A DNA stretch of 64,000 nucleotides from assembly GCA_047495785.1 (NCBI GenBank), contig JBLDXI010000015.1:3472001-3536000 (forward strand), written 5' to 3'. This document shows positions 12,201 to 24,200 of the stretch, one piece after another. Within the stretch, counting starts at the first letter, position 1. Each line of letters begins with the position of its first letter. The position numbers and the translations under genes were made by a program. Under the pieces are notes generated by a model, which was not told the DNA's origin, did no database searches, and worked only from the letters and a program-made list of their open reading frames with translations. Source of the DNA: Lepidodermella squamata. Its lineage: Eukaryota; Gastrotricha.

Positions 12201-15200
12201 GCAGATTGTCGAGAGATGATACGCCTGGTGAGACTGTTGCTGTTTTGACCAGCTTTATTGGCGATATTTCCCACGAAAACGGCGGCGATCAGCAGGATCC
12301 AGCGAAAAATGTGGGCGTTCTAGAGGTGGTCCTGCCACCTTCGGATATGCGTTGCGAAGTCACGCTTGGATCACTTCGAATTGACGTTAATCCACAGCTT
12401 ATCAACACCTTGAAAAATCTTACATCGGCATCTAGTGATACGGGCCAGAACGCGGTGAATTTGAAACCAGCGGCTAACACGACGCCTCGAGATACGCCAC
12501 TATCAGTGTTGTTGAAGCTTTATCCGGAACTTGCGAAAATTAAGGTGGATTTAATGAAATTATTATTTCAATTTTCTAATTGTTTTTAATTTCTCTAGAT
12601 TTCACTGTCACTTGTCGCATGCAATCTCACCATTGATGCCGCGCCTGTAATTACTGTAACACTATCTGGTATGTGGTTAATTTATTGGATAAATGGTTGA
12701 AATTTTGTATTTTTTCTTCAGAAATGGTGTTTGAGCAAAATCTATTCGCAAGCCTTCCCGGTTCGTTCGCGCTGCGATTAGCTTGTCGCTACCACAACGC
12801 CGCTGTTTCGAACTGGGAGCCTCTGATCGAATCGTGGGGCGGCCAACTCGCGTGGAGAAATGACGGATCGCATGCGAACGAACTGCTAATATCGGCTACA
12901 TCGGACAAAGTGTTCAACGTGAACATCACCAGTGCTCTTCTTGAACTGATCACCTGGTTGAAACAAAATTGGAACGTTCCTGAATCTCTTCAACATTCGC
13001 TGTAAATATTATTCAGATATATTTAAACTTCGAACTAATCGAACCATTTTTTACATAATTTAGACCTGATGTCACTGCGATTTCGTCTTCATTGCGTTCC
13101 GAGAGCCACCATGCTGTTCGTCCATTCATTCTGGTCAACAAACTCGAGCTGCCCCTCCAGTTTTGTGTCCAGCAATCGGATATGTGGACAACAATTGATC
13201 CTTCTAACAGCGAAAGGCAATCGATCCTAATTGCCGCGCCGAACCAGGAAATCGAATTTGGGGAAAATTTTTGCCCGACTTCATCCCTGAGTTTGGCCGT
13301 GAAAATTACCGGGTTTCAAGCGATTCCTTTGCCTATTCCAGTCGACGCTCTTGGTATCGTTGTTCGCTCGACCTTACCTGAGAGTCTGCCACCTAGGACT
13401 GGGAAGAAGATGTCGAATGCGGTTAATCCGACCAGAATCATATTCCGGGTAACGCTGAATCGAAGGCGGCAGAAAGTTATCTACGCTGAATCAGCTGTTA
13501 GATTGGTCAATCGATTACCGCACGGCCTTGCTCTGACTTTTACGGACAACACCGAGGAAGATCCAGCCACGCTTGGCGCGGTGGTCACCCTTGATACAGG
13601 CGAGTCAGTGCCGCTGCCTTTGGTCAATCTCTACAAGTTGTTGTGGTTCCGGCCTTTAAAACCTGGCATCGGGTTTTGCCGGTCGCCAGTGACCTGGCAA
13701 CACGTCACTCAATCTGGGTTACCGGAAAATGTCCCAGTTTACTGCCAATCGCGGCAAGACAGCCGGCCTTACTATTGCATTGTTTCTATTGCGAAACGGC
13801 AATCGCACTTTTCAACCGATACTTTAACCTCAACATCAGATCCGTGGCATATGATAACAATATCAGCGCCTATCGTCATTCGAAATTTACTACCCTGTGA
13901 TATGAATTTCGAGTTGACCTCGTCATCAGGCCGTAGTGGGGCTCCAGTTGCTAACGACAACTTGCAATCAGGCCGCACGGCTCGTCTTACTGCACTAGAT
14001 GCAGACTCGAGCAGTTTGAGTTTGTCGGTTAAGCTGGATCAATACCCGTACTGTACCCCGGTCTCTGTCATGGTCGGGCGATCAAATTTATTCGTCCTGG
14101 ATGAGGCTAAACGGCCTCTTCGGTTGACTATGTCCACAGAGCGGTCAAGACACGGTGTCCTTGTGGTAAATTAATTAAATTTCGAATTGATCTGATAAAT
14201 TAAGGTGGATTTTTTTTCAGATTCGAATCGAGTGCAGTTATTGGCTGTATAACAACACAAACTTGCCACTGATTTTTCGCCAACATTCCAACTCCTTGCC
14301 TACAATGGACACCAGTCCTTACCAGCCTAATAACTATTCGACATCGTCAGATTCAGAAGAGGGCCATCACGTGATAGCAGCTGGCCAATCGCCAGAGTTT
14401 GAAGTTGCAAGAAGCGTTGTGCCTCTTATGTTCAGTTTCGACGACGAAGAATGGCAATTGTACGTAAAAAATTTAAATTCTTTTTACTGTAATTTTTCTT
14501 CATCAAATATAAATAATATAAATAATACAACAAAATACGTAAATGCTTAGCTGTGCAAGTGTACATCAGTTGAATTTTTATGAATTAGCCGTCTCCAAGG
14601 TTGTGTTTTTTTCTGTCGATATGCGTCCAACGTCATTTTTTAATTGAGCAAGTTGGCGCTGTTTTTCTTGCCACACGCGAAAGACTTGATTCCAATATTG
14701 TTGTTTGACGCTCGTGATCAAACGTTTTCATTCTCCGACTCAAGCACCACCAAGATTGTAGGACCGTTGTGGCTGTAATAAGGCATAGGTTGATCCATCG
14801 GTAGGACAGGGTGTCTAATAATCGGGGTGCTGTAATCGCTTGCAGTTGGTGATGTTTCCACGGGTTGTGCCGCGGTTTTGATGACAGGAGTGCTGTAGTC
14901 GCTAGGTTCAGGAGATTTTTCGGCGCTTTGCCCGGAATGGTGACTCAACTGAGGCGATTCGCTGGGTAGCAGCCGCTGATCATTCTCCTGCGTGGTTTCT
15001 CGGTAAATCGAGCCTCGCCTGCTTTCCTCCCCAGTTGGCGGGACTACTGATCGATCGCCATGGTTATTAGATGCCCAAGTTGAGTGCCGAGGAGCCCATT
15101 TAGGACAGAACATGTGTAGTGCCTTGAATATTCGTAAAATATTATTAAAAAATATATCAATATTGGCAAAAATGACCTCTTGACGGAATCGGGTACCACT

Positions 15201-18200
15201 CAGCAGATAAGTGTAAAAACTGAGCGAATGGTTCAGGTATAGGGCTAGGGTGCATACTAGCTCAGCGATCGCCATTTGATTTTTGTATCGCGTTCTTTCC
15301 GGTCCGGCTGGTAAATCACTCGAGTGGGTGAATCGCCAAAAATCCAGGATAACATTGGGCGTTGTAAGCAACAGGAAAGTGAAGCTAGCCGCGACTAACA
15401 TGATTGTCAGCGATCTCACTGTGCTGTCCTGGTGATGTTGCTGAGTTGCTTGTTTCTTGCATTTGCCCTCAAAATCTTGGTGAATCTAAGCAAATTTGAA
15501 AAAATGTAATCTTAAGCTGGATTTTATTCATTATTTTTACCTTGCAAATGATGATTGTGTTGCAAACACTGAATGAAACGAATGGACCAAGGACGTAAAT
15601 TAGCAGCACGACGTAGGGCAGGTGGTCTTTCCAGTATTTTTCTGCCCCAGGTGACGTATATCCGCATTCGTTGCGAGATTCTGAATGATGAACTCCTCTA
15701 GTTACGAAAACGTGGCTGTTGAGAGCCATCGCACAGCACGTTATGATGAAAGCTGCCAGCCAAATTCGGCGTTGAGTGAAAATTAAATTCGCCTTTAGCG
15801 GGTTGATCACAGCTATCAGCCGGCCGACGTTGAGGGCAGCCAGGTTCCAAACCGATGAATCAAGCGCGCTATACACGATGAACATGTGAATTTTACACAA
15901 CATGTAGTGTTTCAGCCTGATGTCGTATCCGAACACGATTTTGCCGTAATGCCGCGTTAGGCCCGTCAATAAAATGATACAGTCGAAAAAAGCGATTAAT
16001 CGTAGGGCGAGGCTGATTGCTGATCGCCTGATAGATGGCCGATTTAGCACGATAAGTGATAAAATATTCCCAGTAAGCCCGGCCAGAAATAAAAACGGTG
16101 AGATGTAGGTCCACAAAACTGCCGTATACTAAAATTGGTTAAATTACAAGAAAATTTCAAATTGAATATGAGATAAGCAAACCTCGTTTGTTTCGCTGTC
16201 CCGGTCTAACAGTGTTATATTGGTAATTGGTAGCACTGTGACACTGAAGTCGTCCATAGTTACAGAAAATTCTTGCGAAATTTCTTCAGCTGGTGGATTG
16301 CTAATAACAGCGAAGTTGCATCGACCTAGAACGATAAATAGCCGTTGTTTTTGTATTATTTGTATCTAAATCAGGGCATTTCACTTGGGCATATTTAGAC
16401 GAAGTGTGGGCGCGCTATATTCGCGCTAAGCTCGCAATCGCTAGTCATTTTCTATAGTAAAAAAGCGCTGATTTCGAGCAAATGCCGAGACTATTAAAAT
16501 CGTATCATCGATACGGTTTTGAATGCAGCAATCAGTGCCGTAGCGCGGCGAGCGCGTGTGATAATTTGCAACTAATTGACTTGGCATTCAGCTCCATTGA
16601 AATTGATTTTGCTCTCAGCCTATCGCAGTATTGAGACCGGATGTGTGTTCATCACTTGGTCTGCGGGTATCAATTGAGATCCGCTAGACATCATTGCCCT
16701 GAATAATGTCGCAGGAGGATTATTCTAGAAAATTGCTGTGGATATTTGGAATTTAACGGAGGAGTGAACTTATTTCTCCCGCGACTATTTAGCGGGTATG
16801 GTTGAGTATAAACAAATTTTTCTATTTCGCAGTATAAAATACATACATGATATAAAGCACGGCGTGGCGAATGACAGGAAAAAGACATGTATTTTGACAA
16901 ATAGATAGAAAGGCATTTTTGGCAAATAAAATAACAGGCAGGAAGAATTTGCGAGCAAATAACACGAGAAAACTAGATCGATTTTCTGTCTATGTGTTCC
17001 ATCCACCGTGTTGCGATTGGAATTCTTCGGCACGATACCCGATCTCAGTCTTATTTGTGACATATTTGGTGCTAATGAACCACCACCCACTACTTGGGTG
17101 TAATAAAATTACCAAAAATTTACCGATATTTTTGTTACCTAATTGGGCCGTAGTGGTGTCGTTGGTGTTGTTATTGCTGGTCGTGTTCATAATCGCCGAT
17201 TTGTTCACCGATAAATCTCCCGACTGGTTGGAACGTGCGTCATTTTTGCGATCCGCCGACTAGATTTTGATCGCTTCTTAGTTGCCACTACCTGACAAGC
17301 TGCTATTAACGCTCGAGGGCATCATCGCAGGCACTATAATTGGATTCTCGACTGATGCTTTCATACGGCGGTCGAGAATTCGCTGCTACCTTTTTTGTCG
17401 CCGTGAGAAATTTTGGCGGAAGTGATAAAATTATTATCAGGCAGCGGGCGAAAAAAATCGTGGCGGCTATCTATAGTTGCTTCTTCTATATTTGGCGGCT
17501 TAGCGAATTAAACTCAAGCGCGCGTATAAGGACGCCAGGCTATATTAGGCATGATATCGGCGACGAATCGGCGTATTCACACGACCCGCAAATCTTATCA
17601 AGAAAATACGCTTCAGGACCTACTATTATTGGACTAATATAACGTGGTAAAATGTTACGTTTTATTTAGTAAGTGATTGAAAGCGTTGAAATTTTGTTAT
17701 TCGAAGGCTCAAATACTATAATGTAATGTTTAGCCGTGGCGTTATTCAATTACAAATTTTGTTATTCGGGCAATTTTGTATCGATTTGGCGAGCTAGTGA
17801 ACAGTTTCCGGCTTTCTAAGTCTGGAATCTGCGGGCGGCTATACTCGAAGCGGCCCGCGACTCGGAAAAAGTATTGTTTAGAAATATCAAGGTGTAAAAA
17901 TTGCGGTAACGAGTGTTAGTTGGACCAGAAGGACATGAATTGCAAAATGCATATATATGTGACGCGTTTTGCACTAATACGAGATCGTTCTTTTTTTTTA
18001 ATTTGGCTGGTGTGAAAAATCGATAATAATACTTACCCGACTACAATTTATGCGTATATTGAGTCTGGGCCGCCAACTCTGATGATCGCTGCTAAGTTGT
18101 TCATTTATTAATTTCGTGCGATCGAAAACAGTTGAGACATAAGAAGCTGATCATATTGAAACAACGGATGAAACTGCGGATATTTTGTGCGGTGTTTTCG

Positions 18201-21200
18201 ATTTTTTCCGCCGGCTCTGCTTAGTCTGGCACATTGTGTACCAGAAGAGTCTTAAAAACTCGCCCGTTTTTTTTCTCCGTTTGATGTGTCTATAATTGGA
18301 AAGTTTAGAGGGCGTGGGGATTTGCGGGTTTGTTTTATACATGCAAGTATACTGCGAAGTCTTTATTCACTTGGAAGCTGGTTCACCATTTTATTATTAT
18401 TATTTTGTTACATTCGCCCCTGGTTTTTATGGTATATACAAATGGCTATCTCTACATGGAATATTACTGGCACGCGAACAGAAAAAGAAAAATAAAGAGC
18501 AGCAGAAATAAAGGCATAATAATAATAATAATAATAATGGTGATATTATATTAATTTATATTCGATAAATTGGTTTATAACAGTAAAATGAAGGATTTTG
18601 TTGCGAATGCAGACGGACTAAAAATCATCACTGTTAATGAGATTTGGCGTTGTTTTGCTGGTGGTGGTGAAAAAACGTCTCAGACATAGATTTTTCGTCC
18701 TGATTCGCTCGCGCCGCCGTTCCCCTTAGTACCGCCACTGGCTCCCTCGCTTAGCCAATACATTTGCTGTTGCTGCTGCTGGGGCATCATCATCATACTA
18801 TTGCTAGGCAGAGTGCCGCCTTGAGCCACTGCCTGAGCCGCTGCTGTCATTAGCGAAGTATGCTGCTGCCGATGCGCTGTCCCGTTGCCATTCAGCGTTT
18901 GATACTGGTAGTGATTAGGCACCAATCCTTGCTGCTGGTTGTTTTGAACACCATAAGCGCGACTAGCTGTAGGGTAATACGGCTCGTTTGTATGAATCAG
19001 AGATAGCTGTTGAGGCGGCGGCGGTGGCGGCATTTGCGCCGGCCGGTTGCTCCGGCTCAGCGTCGCCTGGGTTAACAACTTCCCAGCATCAATCGGCGCA
19101 ACATCGCTCGGGCTAATCGCTATCACCTCATCATATTTATGCTTTTTGCCAGACGATGTCGACTTTTTCCGAACCGGTGTCTGTTTTTTCGAGGAATGAT
19201 GGTGGTTGTGGTGATGCTTAGCCTTGCTATCGTGGTGGTGACTCAGGTGCTTCGGATTACTGCCCACCAAACTGCTGTGATCTTCGTTATCTAAACAGCT
19301 TTGATCGCCGAAATCTGAGTCTGATTCATCGAGAGACGCGCGCGGCTTTTTCCGCTTTTTCGACTTGGATTTCTCGTCTTTCGGCTTCTTTTCGCCGTAC
19401 AGCCCCATCGTCGACTCGGTCATTGCCGGGCAAAGTTGCGGCGCCGCCAAAAACATGAACGGCAATTTTATGACGCAATTTAGCAGCTGCGCGAATAGCA
19501 CTAAGGCTCGCATCGACGGATGGACGGTTATATTCATGAAAAGTTCCATCGCTGCCAAAACTGCGGTAGGTGCCAATAGGATTGCTTGAACTGCGGCTAG
19601 TAGCGCGAACAGCACCAGAAGATTTATTTTCAGAAGTTTGTATTTGTGCTGCTTGTGTTTGGCATCTGCCTTGTTTATAGCCGGGTGGCATCTGCCCTGG
19701 AAACTTAACGTCAACACCAGCAAAACAGCGGCAAGGGTCGGGCCTGAATTTCACAAGAAAAATTATTGAAATAAAAAAATATATATTCACGCATACCGAT
19801 GACATTGATGATAACACTGACGATCGGGTGAACGTGCAACCAAAAAATGCGAGCATCCGGAAACGAATAACCGCATTCGTTAAAAGTGTATAGCGTACCA
19901 TATTCGCCCTGCACTTGCAGTCCTGTGATAAACAACAACAAAAATAAAATGAAACAACCAAGAAAACAAATTTTAATTGACTAACCTCGGGTGATAAGAT
20001 TTTGTAAATTAAGGAGGAGCGACATGATAGTGGCGTAAATGATGAGGCGACTTGCTGGGCGCCACAATTCGCATAGGCCAAGCGGAACAAGCCAAACACT
20101 GAGATCAAGTGCGCTCGCCAGCAAAAAGTGACGCATTTTACACGACCAAGGGTGCAAGTGATCGAGACTTATCGAAAATAACCGGTCTATCGCTAAACGG
20201 CCAGCTCCAAGGACGATGCAAATCAAATCTAAAAATGATTGAGAAAAAATGCTTAAAAAATTTGACAAAAATTAAGGTGGAATTTTTCAGATGTTTTAGA
20301 TTATTTTGAATTTTTTGAATTTTTGAATATTATTAAAATTTTACCTGCAATAGCGATAGTTGCGATGAAAGCCACGCCGGGTAGTTTGTGCCGTAGCCGG
20401 CAGCAAAGCGCAAGTTGAATGGCGTTTGTGATAATTCCAAGAACTAGAATAACGATAGGGCTGTAGTTGAAAATGTACAGCGTCGAACGGCGGACGATGA
20501 ATGGCAAGCTGCCGCCGTCGATGCTGACCGATGATGCTTGGTCGAAAGCTTGATTATTCGGAAGAGGTGTCGACTCATCGCCCGCGTTTATGTACACAGT
20601 TTCCGGCTGTATGTATATCACACCGGGCGGTGGATCGCTAACGTTAAGATCCAACCAGGCCCAATTGCTTTTCCAATCGGCGTAACTTCTTTCCTAAAAA
20701 AAATTGAAAAATTATTAGGAAAATTAAGGTGGTTTGGTAAACTTACTTCGTCTTGTAGCCATTTCGAAAAATATCGTATACTCATAATTTTATTATATTC
20801 ATATAATTTTTTTACTTCGTTTTTTATAAAATTTCCTATAACAATATAATAATTTGTCTATGTATTTTTTCAGCTGCCAGATGCGGTTGGGCAAAGGCCT
20901 CCACTATCCTGCGTTGAAGCCGATATGGTAAGTTGCAAAAATGAGAAGAATGATACGCGTCATTAGGCCGTATTTTTAAAATACCTCAAGCTCAATTTGT
21001 TAGCAGCGGGAGAAAAAGCCCGGCTAGTTGATTAGCCGAGCGGCTCACAGCGAGAAATCAAACTGTGATAATATATATGGCGCGCAAAAATTTTCTCTCG
21101 CCGCGCGGCGGCTAATTTTTGTCAGCGCGCGCGCCCGCATGCGGTGCAAAGGGACAAAGTGGTAGCTTTTCTGTGATGTTATATAGTCAATATATAAAAA

Positions 21201-24200
21201 CGGCGCTGGTCATCGCGAGCCGCGAAATCACTTCATAATCGAAAATGTATAATGATTTGTTTTTGCGAGGCGTCGCAATGCGCGGTGCGTTTTTGATACA
21301 CTACTGCTACCAAAAACACGCCACTTGTAATGAATATGCATTACTATTGATGATAATATTGTTTTATAAAGTTGTGTCGAGTGAAAAAGGCCGGCGATCG
21401 GCGATAGGTGATAAGGAGTCTGGACTTGATTGATCGCGGCGCGGGCCGGGGTGAGTCGATAACCGGCACAGATAATAACGCGAGGGCGAAATTAATGACT
21501 CGTGCGATGTTTCTTCGGTAAACATCGTATATATAAAAGTATCAACATCAATACGCATACCGTTTTATTAGTTTTATCTGTAGGCTTTTGATACACGAAA
21601 CAACAACCTGTGTGCGTTTTCAAGTGCACTCGGCCTCTTTACCTGTGCGTTTCGGAATTATTAGTGTAATAATTTCGGGCACATGCTTATAATGAGCCGC
21701 TTCCTGCGTTTAATTTGCGCCGGCTGGGTTTAATAAAATTTAACAAGAATTAACCGGTAATAGTTTCCATATATTCCTAAATACTTTGAGAAAAAAAAAC
21801 AACCAGCTTAAAAGCGATAATGTTAGTGCATATTAGCTTAAATGCCTACAATAACGACGTGAAATGTAGGAAATTTTGCGAAATATTAAAATAAAAATTG
21901 AATTATCGATATATACTGTACGAATGTAAATAATAAAAACGGGACAGCTGAAGATGAAAGTATAAGTAGATTTATATGCCGGGCACATTTCCGCCGCGAC
22001 GCGCATCCTTATCTTTTGAGACCCGCCTTTACAACTCATCCGCTTGTGTCTGACGCGTTGTTTATTACAATATACTTACTATATCTATAGCGCGAGACTT
22101 AATTTATATTCACTATATATAGGAAATTTGTCGATAATTAATTAAGTATATTACGCACTTCAAAATCGTCTGTGTATATTATATGTAGGTCACAAAAATT
22201 TTCGTTGGTTGGTGGCACTACGACTCGTTGGCTTTTCGCCTCGTCGAGCGAGGAGAATTACGTACCTGAGAGGTAAATATCTACACCATTTTTTCATGAT
22301 TTATTCATCGCGTAAATAAATCCACCTTAATAAGGTGCTACGTTATCGGTCTCGAGGTCGAACAAGGCCGCGGGGAGTACGAAAATACCACTTTTGTAAC
22401 GTTCACCGCGCGCTATCAAATCGTCAACCACACGAGCCATCCGGTCTGCGTCGCGCAACACTGCCTGGTTGTCAAAAGTTTGCCGCCTTTCGATGACGCG
22501 GATTCAACAACGACTGACGGCGTTGTTCAAGTCGCGCCGGGCAGCTCGATGGCGTTTCACTGGTGGCGGGCTGATGCCGAGAGTCTGATATCAGTTCGAA
22601 TGGTGGCTTTCGGCTGTTTTTGGTCGGGAAGTTTCGATATAAACTCGCCCTCGTCGTTTCATGTCAATATGAGAGATGGCACTGGCGCCTGCCACCTGTT
22701 GCACGTTGAAATAATCTCTCTGGGTCCGATGAATTGCATTCTGCTATCTGACGCTTCAATGACCCCGCCGCCGTATCGAATCGACAATTTCTCGGAGATT
22801 CCGCTGCTTTTCAGCCAGAAGGGAACAACCGCCGATCGCCTGAGGACTTTGGTGAATCCGAAAAGTTCGATAGCCTACGCGTTGGATGAGCCGAGTTTGC
22901 CGCCGAAAATCGTGGTATCGATCGTTGGCGGCGCGGCTTCGACCGGGGTTGTCTACGACCTGGACGTGTTGGGCGAAGGCGAGTCGTTGGAATACGAGAA
23001 TTTCATCTTTATCCAGCTTGAAAATTCGAATTTGACTCTCGATGTTGCGGCCGATCAGCGGCGGGTTGTTTTCGCGCCGATGCAAGTCGGCCGGCGGAGT
23101 CAGCTGTGGCGCATGACTTCGAGTGGCATTCTGCAGAACGAGGGGGTGCTGTCTACCGGCAATGCTAGATGCGTTTTGGATACCGACGAACACGGAATTG
23201 ATCCGCACAAAAACGTTTTACTCTGCTTACGGCAACAGGTAAATATTGAGCATGAAATTATTAATTTTTTTGAAAATTTTTTTGAAAAAATGCAAAAGTC
23301 AAGCCTTTTATTGGAACCAACATTTAAAAATTGGCACCTAACTCAAAAGATGAAGTGTCATTTTTCGAGAATTCATGTTGAAGTTCAGTTTCGAGGCCTC
23401 ATGCAGGAAATTGCGAATTTATTAGAATATTTGAAAGTCCATCTTAAATTCGCGAAAATTTAAAAAATACATATTTCTGCACAGATTAATTATTTTGTTC
23501 CGCATTTTGTTCGGCACTTGGCCGCTAAATTTAGGGTTCCAACAATAAATTTGAGGCTTGAGTTATTATACTACACCTTTTTGAGTTATCGAGCTTCGGC
23601 GATTTTTTGGTATATGAAAGTATTGGCAAATTTGGTACCGCTGGAAATCCCAAGATGCGAGCTATTTTTCAGTGAAATTTGCCAAGTTTTATCAGTTGTA
23701 CAAAAATGGATATTCAGGGCCAAAGCTCAAAGGTTCAAAACTTAGGGTGTCCTAATTTTGGGCCCGTCACGGTAAGCTCCCAGTGAATGCCAAAAATTCA
23801 AGTTACAAGCGGTTTTTTTAGTCTTTTTGTAATTAAAATTAAATCTGATTTTTTTCTTTTTAGGACGATCGACGCAAAACTGTGCAAACTTGGACGTTTA
23901 CAGACGATGGCCGACTAACCTGCGGATCGCCCTCGTCAATGCTCGGCGTCCACGGCGGCGATTTGAGCGCAGCCGGGTCCGCCGAAATTCGCGACGCGTT
24001 CTTCGGGCCAAGTCCCCCTAGCCGGATAGTTCGGAAGCGACTACGGCCTGGCAGTGGTGTGCTATGCGTTTCGGTTGTTTCCGACGGTCCAACGCGGGTG
24101 CTACGTGTTTGCGACCTACGCGCGACTCGAAATTCAAGCCGGCAGTCGGGTTTGCTTCAAAAACTCAACGACTCCTCGCCAATTAGCGAAACAGTCGGAA

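Noticed and set aside
7629-12480. Several minus-strand frames of 60-130 codons
   Set aside because: They are shadows of the 5.1-kb VPS13D exon and carry no domain.
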